A stretch of 64,000 bases of DNA, taken from Antedon bifida (Eukaryota; Echinodermata; Crinoidea; Comatulida; Antedonidae). Of this stretch, positions 41,705 to 53,332 are shown one piece after another. The position numbers were made by a program, and so were the translations under genes. The stretch's first letter is position 1. Every line of letters starts with the position of its first letter. Location: assembly GCA_963402885.1 (NCBI GenBank), contig OY727100.1:22229665-22293664 (forward strand). The letters are read 5' to 3'. Below the pieces are notes generated by a model. The model did not search any database, had not been told where the DNA came from, and saw only the letters and a program-made list of their open reading frames with translations.

Positions 41705-42810
41705 GAAGTGGTTGCATGGAATGTGCAGGTGGGCGGGGCACAGGTGGGCAGGGAGACGCACTTTCGGAGTCTTTCACAGAACTGATATTTTCTTCCACTT
41801 TTTCTTAACTTGACTTCTTAACACTGTTGTTTGGTCTCTCTAATATTCAACATACTCTACATTGTCTTGTGTATTTCATGTTTTTCTTGTCACGTAATGT
41901 GATTGCTACTTATCGCTTTAGAAATAAACTTTTCTATTGACACTTTTTGATTATTATTATGTAAAATTTTATTTTGAAACCAGTTGCATTAAATACAAAT
42001 TTGCATAATCCAGGTGACTGCAATATAATACAAAATATGTAAATATGAAATTTACAATGTTGTTATATAGTAATTTGTACAAAGATTAAATGAAATATTT
42101 TATGATTATTAACAATATAAATTGATACAGATTATTATATGTTGTAGTTTGTTCATACTATGAAATATTTTATTAGAGTAAAGTCTAGTTATTGATATTT
42201 TGAAGATATAATGTACAAATAATTTCAGACATGACATGAGTTATAAACCAAAATTGATAGATTTTATATTTTTACGAACGAAAATAATTTACTGCAGTAT
42301 GCGTATTCATATATTACAAAGTTTATTTGTATACAAATCACAAAAAATGAATATTAATATACAAATAATGAATGTTTATTAGTTGGATGGTGGCGAATAT
42401 TTTATAAGCTGAAAGACAGCTGCCGCCATGTTAAATACATAGCAGTCTCTTTCAACAAATCTACACTATTGTAAATATAAAATGGAAAAATCAGTTTAAA
42501 AAATACAGTATAGCTCATTTACTGCTATGACTACAGTACTGAGGTCATTCAAATGTGGACCTTATTTGGTACCCGTTTAAGGTCATATACCTGAATATAA
42601 GTATGTTGTTTAGCTCCAAATAGGAGCCTACTTTGGAATTGATTGTTCCTTATTTTACAGGTAATTCGATATCTAATGTTTCTAGCCATGTTCACAGTAG
42701 GAATTGAACAGTTCTGATGACCCGTCGATTGGTCAAGTTGTTGCGCGTAGCGTCCCACGTGACGTACGTCAACCAGGGTTGTGTGTTGCCGAGCCGGGGA
42801 ATTTACTTTT
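41705..42810. other. intergenic, between convergent TBCEL and K+ channel genes
   Basis: 3' UTR and spacer of two converging genes. AT-rich to about 42700, then more GC next to the channel stop codon. The open frames at 42549-42818 and 42704-43006 are opposite-strand shadows or spacer. Confidence 0.6.
41923..41928 (+). terminator. possible TBCEL polyadenylation signal
   Basis: AATAAA 219 bp after the TBCEL stop. Confidence 0.5.
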
Positions 42811-44264
42811 TTACGCAAATCTAGATATTACTTTATCCACGCATCGCTGGGCAGACATTAGTATGCGCATAACGCTGGCGCGTCCGAGGCATACGAGCGT
42901 CGACACTACTATGAAAGCGTTGGCCAGGAGTATTATACATCCAAGGAGGTTCTTCTCTGGTATTATATCACCAAATCCAACAGTGGCAAGAGACATGAAC
43001 GAGTAGTAAATTGAATCGATGTAAGACCAGTCTTCAAGAGCGAAGATCAGAGCTGAGAAAACCAAGAAAAATGTTACAGAGAAAATGAAAATCACCAAGA
43101 ATGGAATTGATTCCTCGTGATTCTCGATTTTAATGTCAGCCACTTGTGAAGCGTCATCCTCAGTTGCAGCATCATCTTCAGGTGTTGGGGTTCCTAGATT
43201 GTCATCTGCAGACAAATTATCGTCATCGAAGTTTTGTCTTTCATAACCAGAACCGGATCTCTTGGATTTGCGAATACGATTATAAAATGAAGTTAGCTGA
43301 TTGGCCAGGAATGACCCGATGTTGACGAGAAATGTCACTAGAAGAATAATTCCAAAGAAAGCGTAAACGACGCTCAACAATTTGCCAGCATTCGTCGTCG
43401 GAACAATGCTTCCATACCCTAAACAACAAGAGAAAGTATGTTGTCAATTGTTATTGATTTTCCTTGCAACATTAATGTATGGTAACCCCCGTTCCCATTC
43501 CCATCATCAGGATCTAAACAGTGAGATAAAATGGAACAGCATTGTCAAAGACTGGTGTTAATGAATAGGTCTTGTTATCTTATAGGTCACAGCTATCAAA
43601 CTCAAAGTCTGCAGTAGCAAACCCTATTTGGCGAACTCGAGCAAATATGTTTGCAAACACAAGTTTGCTAGTGTAGATCAGTTCTGAAAATTCGACAAAC
43701 TATAGAAAACAAGTTTATAGAAATCTACACCAGAAAACCTTCGTTTGCAAACTTCGAGTTTGCCAAGGGGAAAAATGGTAATATGTGTGTTGTGTTACAT
43801 GGAGAAAATAGTTCCTAACTTATTTCTCCATGGTGTGACTGTAAGTCTGACTTAACTGTACCCCACCACCATACCATCATGTTTGTTTGCTTACCGATTG
43901 TTGTTACCAGCTTAAAGCAATAAAACAAGCTCATATCGTAAGTCCACTGATTCCAGTACTCGTCATAGTAGTCTTCGTCTGATTCGTACGAGTCGACCAG
44001 CTTCGTATAGTCTGCCTTCGTTACGTTCGGGTAGTCACTCCCTAGCTTCATCAAACTGTCAATGAACATTTCCCGCGTCATCTTGTTATCTGCAACCGTC
44101 GATTTTATATCGTTTGGTTCCCGTCCCTCGATAGCACCGAAGATCGCTGCACCCACACACAGGTACACCATGAACAGTAGAAACAGACAACTATTTTTAA
44201 CGATTGCTCTAATAAATTGAAAACGTTTTTGTGCACCGGTGGTCGAAACAACGCTAACTGCCAT
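42811..44264 (-). CDS. two-pore-domain potassium channel (KCNK type)
   Basis: K2P leak channel in the plasma membrane. Exons 44264-43895 and 43418-42811 join in phase 1, across the first selectivity filter, giving 325 aa. Order: M1 (about 18-45, with LFLLFMVYLCVGAAIFGAIE), a long extracellular cap loop rich in Asp/Glu/Tyr (ESDEDYYDEYWNQW) with an N-glycosylation site (NVT), pore 1 TTIGYGS, M2 (LLSVVYAFFGIILLVTFLVN), an acidic, basic-led cytoplasmic linker (RIRKSKRSGSGYE, then many Asp/Glu), M3 (PFLVIFIFSVTFFLVFSALI), pore 2 LATVGFGDIIP, M4 (GCIILLANAFIVVSTLVCLG) and a short tail. The intron splitting the GYG codon fits the K2P family. The subfamily is not clear to me, so no symbol is given. 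An extra 3' exon cannot be excluded. Confidence 0.92.
43600..43770. mobile_element. inverted-repeat element in the K+ channel intron
   Basis: GTAGCAAACCCTATTTGGCG and GAACTCGAGCAAATATGTTT on one side; CGTTTGCAAACTTCGAGTTT and GCCAAGGGG on the other. The inverted match is imperfect. It fills much of the 476-bp intron. Confidence 0.5.
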
Positions 44265-44804
44265 TATTGCATTCTCTGTATGTACGGTGTGTATCTTATT
44301 TCAACAGACTCGTACTAGGAACACAAAAGAAAATAAACAATCGTTTTTAATAACAATGATGAATTGGTCGACTTGCCAGTGGCAGTTCGTGAATCAATAA
44401 ATGGGTTTGAGTTGAGACTGAGAGCGAGTGCAGACTTTTCATTTATTCCACATTTATTTAGTCATCAATTACAGTACATCATAATTACAGTACAACTGAC
44501 AACAGGGATCCTGCATAAACAAGCTGTAGCTTCGTTTTTTTTGTAGGACCCTTTTACATAAGCTTGTAGGTACAAGCTGAAGCTTTTAGTTTACGTTGGT
44601 GTACGTAACGCATAAATCATCAATACGACGGTACCCTACCCCCTCCCTCCCCAACCCGTATGAAATCTAAGCCAATATATAGCTGATCCGTTGCCTGTCA
44701 TTTGTCAAATTACTTGCGCCGTGTACTACGTTCGTCTCCTTGCGTTGTGATTTAGTGGGTAGGTACTTAAGCTATAGCTTTGTTCCATACCAGTGAGGAA
44801 CCAA

Positions 44805-45060
44805 TCCCAGGTAAAGCCTGGTTCCCACTATGACGCAACACAACGATGCAATCGAGTTTACCAATGCATGACGAGCGATGGTGCGAAATCCATTGCGTTT
44901 GATTGGTCAAAGTTAGCGGTGTTCTTAAGCTTGGTTCCCACTAGGACGCAACAAAAGGACGTATACGTAACGCGAACGACAAACGGCAGTCGACTAAATC
45001 CATCGCTTGTGATTGGTCAAATCCCTTACGTCGTTGTGTTGCGTCATACCGTTCGTTTCA
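44805..45060. mobile_element. MITE family C copies, partly doubled
   Basis: AAGCCTGGTTCCCACTATGA at ~44814 and AAGCTTGGTTCCCACTAGGA at ~44930 are two left ends in tandem. Each is followed by a GATTGGTCAAA word; the right end is CGTCGTTGTGTTGCGTCATA. Confidence 0.65.
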
Positions 45061-45126
45061 CTGCACATTATGTCAACAATAATAATAATGTGCGCCCGCA
45101 TGTGTTTCATGTTCTGTGTCAAATGA

Positions 45127-45182
45127 AAGGTAATCTCTTCTTCCTCGGTCACATTTGCCTAGACAGAAGAAGAGATTACCTT
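45127..45182. repeat. perfect 17-bp hairpin
   Basis: AAGGTAATCTCTTCTTC and GAAGAAGAGATTACCTT, separated by 22 nt. No flanking element is recognised; stem and loop sizes are like a short foldback repeat or a small-RNA precursor, which cannot be told apart here. Confidence 0.65.
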
Positions 45183-45241
45183 CCTAAATGTACTTAACCT
45201 AACCCTCTAAATAATCTCTCTCAACTATTAAAAAAAAACAC

Positions 45242-45310
45242 GCTATTGATAGACATCGAACCCAGGGTTGGGCCAGTGTCATAGAGTAAACCCTTTACCA
45301 CTCGACCAAA
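45242..45310 (-). repeat. tRNA-like remnant
   Basis: On the minus strand: GTCGAGTGGTAAAGGGTTTA (A-box-like) and AACCCTGGGTTCGATGTC (B-box). Probably a SINE head. Confidence 0.45.
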
Positions 45311-45745
45311 CATTTCGGTTGGGATAGTCACATCAATTGACTATGATGGCATGGTTGTTCTGTCTAGTGTGACCGTGTATTCAAATGAGGCAAATGTGTC
45401 CGAGGAAGAATAACAAAGCCGCCATGATCGTCGGAGATTTAATGCTTCACTAACTATTAACAATAGAAATGATGATGAACTATAGGCTACACTATATAAT
45501 AGGCTTAACTTATTGAACTTCATCGATCAAGAATCAAGTTGTCATAGACAAGTTTGCAGGCTGTCAATCGGCTACTTTTGTCTGGACGGCACTGTGTGGC
45601 CTACCATTTTATTCAACTTTATCACCTCTTATAATTATATAACGTTAATACAGTTTATTTGGTTCCGTTATATACTTAGGCCTGATGCCCAAGTACTGCA
45701 CTTTTTAAGGAACCAACTACCTCAGTTCAGCCAAGCTCAAACACC

Positions 45746-48700
45746 ATGTTTAAGCTGCACCTGATATTAATCCTAGTAGGCCTATGCCTAATGGTGCTTT
45801 CGACTCGAGCTGCTTCGTCAGATGTGTGTTTACACGATGTATGCCATTTCCATTTAAATGTACGGCACCATCGTACCATGACTTACACGGGTTCAGACGG
45901 AAAATCGGTTCCTGTAACTCTTGAGGAAAACGGCGACATGAGATTGATGACAACATGGTCGTAAGTACAACTATTTTCTTTATTATAGGCCTAAGCCTGT
46001 TTTCCAGTCGATGTTGAGTTACGTAGTGTACAACGATATTGGGTAAAAGTCAACGTTGAATTTATTGAACCGAGTTCAACTTCAAAGTTACGATCGTTAA
46101 AACTGACCAATTAAAAAAAACGTACGAGCTGACAATTCTTGAAGCTTTACAGGCGACGATGATTTTCGCCTTTAATCTAAATCATCATTTAATCAAAACA
46201 ACACATGTAACGTTAACGTCGATTAGAAAACAGGTTTAGATCATTGTAGAAAAGTTCAAGAATTGTCAGCGCGAACTATGATGACGTAACCATTTTGATT
46301 GGTCAGTTTTAACGTTCGTAACGTTGAAGTTGAACCACGATTGAAGATTTTAACGATTTTTAGCGTTGATTTTTACCCCCTTTTTCCTGTAAAATAGTTC
46401 ATCCGGTCGATTCAACGCACTCAACGTCGACTGGAAAACGGGCTTTAAGTCGACCTTGAGTTTGTTATCTTAATCTTAAAGAGTAAAAATAAAATTTAAT
46501 GGCAGGCATTCACTTTATTTTATAGATATTTTGGAAACGCTGCGAATGGATCGCTTGTAAAGCCAGATGACGTCATTACTGGCGATGGCGTTGTTCGTAG
46601 AATTATTGTTGCAAATGGAGAATTTCCAGGTCCAACATTAGAGGTTTTGGAAGGTGCTAAGGTAAGGCTAATGCCCTTTTAATAATTGTGTGTGCCCCCG
46701 CCTGCGTGAAATCAAAAGTCCAATGTTTGCAGCACTATTGCGTCGTCGGTTCCCACTTGTGATTACGCAATACAACAAACTTTGCGTCGGTACGTCGCTG
46801 CGTTGCGTTGTAGTGGGAACCACGCTTTAGGAATGAAGGAAGTTGGAATTGGTGACAATATTTCGGACACCAGCCTAATAAAGCAAGAAGCAAAGCAGAA
46901 TATGTGGCACAAACAAGCGAAATCAGACATAAGTTGTAATATTCTAAATTGAGATTTTCACAAATATTGAAACTACATAATCTAAGATTTAAAATACAGA
47001 AAATGTTTACTTCCAGAGTTTTTGGTTGTTACAATTAAAATGCTTTTAAAGTTAACAGGGAACTAACAGTACAAACAAAATCAGGGCGTTTAAAGTATAC
47101 GCCTTATTAAAGGGGTATTCTAATTGTTTTATTTCAATGAAACTTTGCACCTTTTTCACTAACTATTGTTTTATTATTATGCTCAATTTTTATTAAAAAC
47201 AACCCATGAGAGCATAAAACAAACAATTTTTTAACCAACAGACGACACAAAATGTTAAAATTCCTGTATTTATTTGTCTAAAAATAGAAAAACACCAAGG
47301 TAATGTAATTAAATACTGTTTTAAATAATTTAATTAAATCATTTTCCGTACAAAAAAAATTGTGATTTTCAGCCTTTAGTTGTTTTTGGCTGTCTATATA
47401 AATTTACCTATCCGACTTATGTCTGATTTCGCGTGATTTTACCGCATATTTATTTATTAATATTATTTTGTATTTTAATTTTTTCAGTTAGATAGTTGTT
47501 AGTAGTATAACTGTATAGTCTTAATTCTAGTGACGCAGAGCTGAGCAAAGAAAATGCTCTTCCAAAAAGTGTTTGCGCCTGCCGTAGATCAAACCTGCCA
47601 TGTTTGATGCAATACTGTTGCGTCGTCGGTTCCAACTTGTGATTACGCAATACAGCACTTTGCGTCAATATGTCATTGCGTCGCGTCGCTAGTGGGAACC
47701 ACGCTTTAATATCACTTCTGGCAAATAGAGCATGCGTTCCATAGTAGGCCTATGGTAAAAAAACAATTTCCGTGATGAAACTGAAAAAACATCAGCACGG
47801 TGCGCTCTTGTATATCATCCTCTGATGATTTTTTTTCTTTCAGGTAGTGGTGAAGGTGACCAATATGATGACGTCAGAGGTCGTATCCATTCACTGGCAC
47901 GGTATGCATATGACGGACAACATGTGGGCTGACGGTTCTGCGTATATTTCGCAGTGCCCTATCTTGCCCCGACAGAGTTTTACATACACGTTCATAGCAG
48001 ATCCGGCTGGAACTCACTGGTATCATGGGCACGTTACAACCCAGTTGGCAGATGGGTTGTACGGTGCGTTGATTGTCCACAAGCGGCCACCAGTGACCCC
48101 GTCAAGGGTGCTCATGGTGGCTAACTGGTTCCACGAGGATTATATAACGTTTGATGTTGAAAGTCCGTACCGCCAAGGATGGAAAGGCGTGGGGGATGTT
48201 GTCGTGGATACGGCTCTGCGGGATTACGCTCATGATGGTACCGAGTTGAACGCAATGAGGTACAAATCAGCTCTTATTAACGGCAAAGGACGGTTTGAAA
48301 ACAACGCACCTTGGACGACGTATACAATTCTCCAAGACGAAAAGATGAAATTCCACGTCATCAATACAGGAGGCGAATACGCATTTAGATTGTCAATCGA
48401 TTGTCATCATTTGAAAGTTGTAGCGACTGATGGATTCGATATCAGACCTATAAGATTCCAGTCAATTATCGTGTTCCCCGGAGAGACGTACGATGTTGTG
48501 CCGTTACGTCAGTCTAAAGCATCGTGCCATCGACTAGCCAATAGTTGGATAAGAGCAGAAAGGCTGAAGGAACGGTCCCCAGATGATGATGACAAAACAG
48601 ATGACGTAAAAGCTGTCATAAAGTTCTCAGACGGCAACTCTGATATTCCAACGTCAAAGAAAGAGAATTGCAGAACAAGGAAGCATCCATGTAAGGTGTT

Positions 48701-49430
48701 AAATTGCCCGTTTCGTGGTTACCCCGAACAAGAGAACATCCACTGCTTCAGTATAGCTGATTTAAAAGCAGACGTTCACGGTAACGGGTCCGATCTATTG
48801 ATAACGGAACCAGATGAAGAAATCTTTTTGAACGTTGGTTTTAACGTTGGGTCATCAATCAATTGTCGAATGTTTGAAAACCCAAGAGCACCGTTCTACC
48901 CTCACGATAAACGCAATTACAATACATGTGACGAGAAAGCGTGTACTGATAACAACTACTGCTTATGTTCAAATATTATTGATCTTCCGTTAAACGCGAC
49001 AATACAACTCGTTGTAACGGATTACAGTTTCAAACCATGGCCACAAACGCATCATCCGTTCCACCTGCATGGGCATTCTTTCGCGTTATTGGGGATGGGG
49101 TTTGCCTCTCTTGATAAGTCGTCTGGACGGATGTTGTCGCAAAATGAAAACGTGGAATGCCTGACCGAGGACTGCTGTCAAACACGCTGGAGCGAAGTGG
49201 CTTCGTCGGGCGTAGACCTAAATGTGACAAACCCACCCATGAAAAATACGTTAGCCATTCCGTCTGGTGGTTACGCCGTCATTCGGTTCCGTACAAATAA
49301 CCCGGGTTGGTGGCTCTTCCATTGCCACCATGCGTCACATTTTATGGAAGGAATGAGTTTGCTATTCAGTGTCTCGCCAGACAGTGTGAAAGATCCTGTT
49401 GGAAAATTCAACATTTGTCCAGAATTTTGA
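45746..49430 (+). CDS. secreted laccase-type multicopper oxidase
   Basis: Couples one-electron oxidation of a substrate (phenol, catechol or metal ion; not decidable here) to reduction of O2 to water. Exons 45746-45960, 46526-46661 and 47844-49430 have matching phases and give 645 aa. The first ~23 residues (LHLILILVGLCLMVLSTRA) form a signal peptide. Copper sites are complete: H134-W-H136-G, H175-W-Y-H178-G-H180, H521-P-F-H524-L-H526-G-H528 and H610-C611-H612-x3-H616-x4-M621. C611 is the type-1 copper cysteine and M621 is a possible axial ligand. Several N-glycosylation sites occur (NGS, NAT, NVT). Cys-rich stretches around residues 385-420 and 470-500 recall animal laccases. There is no C-terminal membrane anchor. 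Animal laccases act in cuticle tanning in insects; roles elsewhere are poorly known. Confidence 0.94.
45991..46447. mobile_element. long-TIR MITE in laccase intron 1
   Basis: CTAAGCCTGTTTTCCAGTCG on the left faces CGACTGGAAAACGGGCTTTA on the right. The match goes on inward for much of the element (GTTGAATTTATT, CAAGAATTGTCAGC against GCTGACAATTCTTG). No coding frame. Confidence 0.85.
46669..46833. mobile_element. MITE family C, 5' truncated, at a splice donor
   Basis: Starts AATGCCCTTTTAATAATTGTG seven nt into laccase intron 2 and ends GTTGTAGTGGGAACCACGCT. It lacks the left inverted end that the copy at 30742-31050 has. Confidence 0.8.
46917..47437. mobile_element. ~520-bp TIR element in laccase intron 2
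   Basis: AGCGAAATCAGACATAAGTT on the left and CGACTTATGTCTGATTTCGC on the right are inverted. The interior is AT-rich and non-coding. Confidence 0.75.
47530..47707. mobile_element. MITE family C copy
   Basis: AAAATGCTCTTCCAAAAAGT, GCGTCGTCGGTTCCAACTTG, and the end CGCTAGTGGGAACCACGCTT. Third transposon-like element of laccase intron 2. Confidence 0.8.
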
Positions 49431-49550
49431 AAAACTAACAAAAAGGCAGCGTCGAAACGTTTCAGTCTATTCTCTGTTTTGATTGGATTACATTTTCAGT
49501 GACGTAGTACTGTTTTTCGTACGCACGTAAACTGACGTAAATCAATTTAA

Positions 49551-49556
49551 AATAAA
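49551..49556 (+). terminator. possible laccase polyadenylation signal
   Basis: AATAAA 121 bp after the stop codon. Confidence 0.5.
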
Positions 49557-49799
49557 GGCTATAATACTGTAGTTGAATTAATTTTAATTTTATTTAACAT
49601 TTACTAAGGAACTATTTGCTGTGATTTTTCGAAAGCCGCTTGTAATGGGGGTGGACTTACGTTGCTTTTTAGTGGGAACTAAGCTTGTTTTGTTTGAATT
49701 AAATTAATGTGTGCTAAAGTATTGTTATTATTTATTACAAAGTGTGCTCTTTTCGAACATTTTCGCCGGTGAAAATAAATGCGCTCGCGAACATTACCT

Positions 49800-50270
49800 G
49801 TACAAAATGATTACCCACGACACGCGAACCTCTAAACTGAACTAGCAGCGCGGATTAGCGTTTAGACAGCTAGCTGTTGGGTGTCTAGAAAACTCAGATC
49901 TCAGATATATCTGACTTTTCTAGATCTAGAAAACTCAGATATATCTGAGATCTGAGTTTTCTAGACACCTCTAGCTGTTACACCTCGTAGTTCACAGCAC
50001 AGGAAGAAGTAGAGGTTAAGTTATCACAAATCTCTCGATTTTGTCGCCGACCAACAAAAATAAACGGCCGCGATCAGTGTTAACAAAACTTCCAAGATCA
50101 ACGAACATACACGACCGCTTTTCAAACGTTTCCTCGCGATGCGTTAGTGATTTTGACGCCGACCAACAAAAATAAACGGCCGCGATCAGTGATATTCATT
50201 GTGTCTCAAGCACTTGAACTTCTAAAATGAACTTTATACGCCGCGGATTAGCGCGCATCTTGGCTTTAGA
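49800..50270. repeat. internally duplicated spacer around the palindrome
   Basis: CGCCGACCAACAAAAATAAA followed by CGGCCGCGATCAGTG occurs at ~50045 and ~50157. CGCGGATTAGCG occurs near 49850 and near 50243. The block is more GC-rich than its surroundings. Confidence 0.75.
49885..49970. repeat. large perfect palindrome
   Basis: GGTGTCTAGAAAACTCAGAT then CTCAGATATATCTGA on the left is mirrored exactly by TCAGATATATCTGAGATCTG then AGTTTTCTAGACACC on the right. The centre (CTTTTCTAGATCTAGAAAAC) is itself palindromic. The arms are ~35 bp each and can form a cruciform. Confidence 0.93.
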
Positions 50271-50619
50271 CAACACATGTCTTAGGGAAGCATCATTTTA
50301 TTCAATACCACTTTGATTTTGTACATTATATAATTTTTTATTTTCGAGAAACATTCCTACATTTTAAAGCAAACATGTTTAATTTCAACAACAGTAAATG
50401 AACCAATAATATATATTAACACAATATATGTTATGGTAACCCAAGAGGTCATGTGACATGTGATGACACTTGTTTGTCTGTCTGTCCATCATTTAGGTGA
50501 ATTCTCATCCAATCAATTCAATTCTGAAAATTAAAAGGAAGAATTGATAAAAATTTAGTATATTCAATATTTATTTTGATTTATCAAAATTGGCAGTTAC
50601 ATACACAGAAGCTCTTTGA

Positions 50620-51040
50620 GACCTACCCGTTAAGGGAATATCCTTTTTAAGGAGACAGCCTATTAAGGGCACATCTTTATTAAGGGGACACCTCTATTAG
50701 GTGAACACTTTATCATGTAATTATCGAATGCCAATATGTTTTAACTACTGCTAACCCGTATTCAGGGGACACACTTACTAAGTGGGAGGGACACACTTAC
50801 TAAGTGGGAGGGACACACTTACAAAGAGGAGGAACACACTAAGGGGGACACTTGCCTCTGGAAATGTGAAAATAATATGCCTTTTAGGATACCCCTATTC
50901 AGGGGACAACATTTTAAGGGGATAATTTCCTGTGAAACAAATGACAGGAAGTGTTTAACACTGTGTCACTATGCCCAACCCTTATTCAGGGGACATCCTT
51001 GTTCAGGTGACATCCCTATTAAGGTTAGACTTTGTTGTGT
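50620..51040. repeat. family D-like tract of GGGGACA words
   Basis: Dozens of related words (TTAAGGGGACACC, TATTCAGGGGACA, CTTACTAAGTGGGAGGGACA as a short tandem). They resemble an expanded or nested form of the element at 23928-24082. Next to the ETFB stop codon. Confidence 0.7.
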
Positions 51041-51072
51041 CCAGAAGGCGTATTACCTTAAAACATAAATCA

Positions 51073-53307
51073 TTATACAACCCCAGCCTCTTTTAATTTA
51101 GCAATTAATTGATCAACGTCTTCTACTTTCTGTCCTGCTTCTCTCGTCGGTGGATCTTCCACGCTGATTGTTTCAACAGACGATGCGATGTCAACTCCTA
51201 GATCTGCCGGCGTCTTCGTAGCAATCGGTTTTTTCTTAGCTTTCTATGAAATTTATACAAAATAATATTACATTTTAAAAATAATTTATAATTAAATTAA
51301 TAATTCATAAGTAAGAACGTACTACTTGTGAGCTTCTATTTTTTTATGCTGTTTTTTTTCCTGATTTCTAAACATGTTATAATTTAAATACATTCAAAAT
51401 TTAAATTATCATCTCATAGCAATGCACTTTAATGGTGCAAATTGATATTTGAGATTCTTTTTGTAGAAGATGCTATTGTTAATTTTCTGGTGAATTTTTT
51501 TCTCTTTTTGTTTTCGTATATGGATGTACTGTACTAAGTACTATCTGAAATAAATGAGATGAATGAATAGCAGAAACTTTCGTTTTAAAACTGTAAAAAT
51601 AATGTTAATAATATTCAATGAACGTTATTTTTGTTTGGTTTCTAGGCTAGGGAACAAGAGACTACTAGAGTCTGTGTATATACGATTCTTGGACCTACTA
51701 ACCATGATATTTGGTAGAGTGGCATATCTAGGTTCATTTAATCGTAAATCTGCCGTTACTACTGCAGGTGTTTTAATGCAAATGTTTTCCAATCCACCGT
51801 CAATCTCTCTGACAATCTTTAACTTATCGTTCTCTGGAGTGAGTTCCGAAACAAATGTGCCTTGTGGCCAGTCAAGGTGGGCAGCGGTCATCTGGCCTGT
51901 CTGGTTGTAATCACCATCTATGGCCTAGAAACAAAAGTAAGTTTATTCGCAAAAGTTTGCTGGTATGAACAAGCATTAGCATATTAATATATACAGTCTA
52001 AATGTATTAACTCAAAATACATTGAGGAATACAGGCAATTTTGGCTTATGTTTCTCTACTAATGAATAATAGTTAAGGTCGTAGCCACCAGTACGGTTTG
52101 GTAATATTTCATCCTGACCACTTTGACAACCCAGTGGCTCCCACATAAGTTGTTCCTTTTCTTGCAACCACCGAACTGCTTTATTTCTCGTGGCTAAGTC
52201 ACTGTAGTTATATTGGTTGCCAGGTTATTACCTGTTTTCCTAAGATTATTAAATTAATGTCTTCTTCCTTGGCTAGCTTAGCTAATATCTTTGAGATCTG
52301 AAGTGGGGTTGACGCTTCAAACTCTGCAGTGGACATGTCGACGTGTATACCGCGATCTGCACCCATTGCTAATGCTGTTCTTATTGTTTCCTGAAAAATA
52401 GAACAGTGTTAGGATTACATTTTTTTTATCAATGGATTAAATTATGATGAAAGTTAAATATATTTATTAACATGAAAGCTAATTTGTGTTGTTTTGATTG
52501 TGTTTTTATATCCTTTTATATCCTTGATATTTCAATTTATATATGAATTCTTACTAAAAATGAATAATTAATTGCAAGAACTAGTAATAATAATAAGCAA
52601 AATATGCTATATGGAATATTGCCATCATTTCATACTTGGCATTGCTTTGGGCCACAGCTAACGGCAACTATTTCTGAAGCTAGTTTCTTCTCTTTTAGTC
52701 GGACTGCTTCTTCAATTGCAATCTCATCAAATGGATTCATGCTATGCTTTACACCCTCTGTGACCACGCCCATCTTGTCTGGTTTTACCCTGATCTGTAA
52801 TTTAAAAAAATGCTTATTATGCATGCTGTGCAGCTATCCTATGCCTATATGTTTTAAATTATTATTTAGTTTTAGGCCTCCTAGAAATATTTTTAAATAT
52901 AACTTTTCAGTATTGATTGATCATGGATCAGGTGCCGTTTTTATGTTTGTCCTGCGTCAATATTAGGAATTACTGTCTTTTATGTCCCCTAGGCCTAGAC
53001 CAGCACTAGCCTGCTGTAGCCTAGGCTAAAGTAGCACCCAAAGCAGCAACCAGCAGCCTGCGTGCAGTCATGCCCGAGTGAGTCACCGCCGCCGTCTTTC
53101 CGGGCAACCCGGCCGGGCCAATATTGCTCTCTCTGTCTGGTTGGTCGTGGGTGTACACAACAAGCACTGTACTCATTCTGTATATAAAGCACAATTCTCA
53201 AGCAACGTCACGTTTATGTATTGTTGGGTTATCTTATTATTTTCACTTACTTTTACGGCATAATCTATGACACGTTTTACACCGACCATTACACGAAACG
53301 ACGCCAT
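51073..53307 (-). CDS. ETFB: electron transfer flavoprotein beta subunit
   Basis: The mitochondrial matrix ETF heterodimer takes electrons from acyl-CoA and other dehydrogenases and passes them to ETF-ubiquinone oxidoreductase. The beta subunit binds AMP and carries the recognition loop. Exons in gene order: 53307-53251, 52794-52636, 52390-52232, 51924-51703, 51243-51073, all phase 0. The product is 255 aa, exactly the usual length. Motifs: [59 protein letters not shown] with DRGIH (AMP/adenine side), [19 protein letters not shown] with LDWPQGTF, and [20 protein letters not shown], which contains the [12 protein letters not shown] recognition-loop type sequence. The N-terminus is uncleaved, as in other animals. 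Confidence 0.97.
52081..52197. mobile_element. short TIR element, family F
   Basis: GTAGCCACCAGTACGGTTTG ... GCTTTATTTCTCGTGGCTAA. Sister of 38229-38358, in an ETFB intron. Confidence 0.75.
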
Positions 53308-53332
53308 CTTGTAGGATGCTAGTAGTAGTAGT

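Larger units (their letters stand above)
44265..45745. other. intergenic, between divergent K+ channel and laccase genes
   Basis: Both promoters must lie here. It holds a family-C MITE (44805-45060), a strong hairpin (45127-45182) and a tRNA-like remnant (45242-45310). The 134-codon frame at 44793-45197 is MITE sequence, not a gene. Confidence 0.6.
49431..51072. other. intergenic, between convergent laccase and ETFB genes
   Basis: Holds the palindrome, the duplicated block and the GGGGACA tract. No gene recognised. Confidence 0.7.

Noticed and set aside
44793-45197. 134-codon plus-strand frame
   Set aside because: Composed of two family-C MITE ends and a hairpin; no family resemblance.
52604-52966. 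120-codon plus-strand frame
   Set aside because: Antisense shadow of ETFB exon 2 plus intron.
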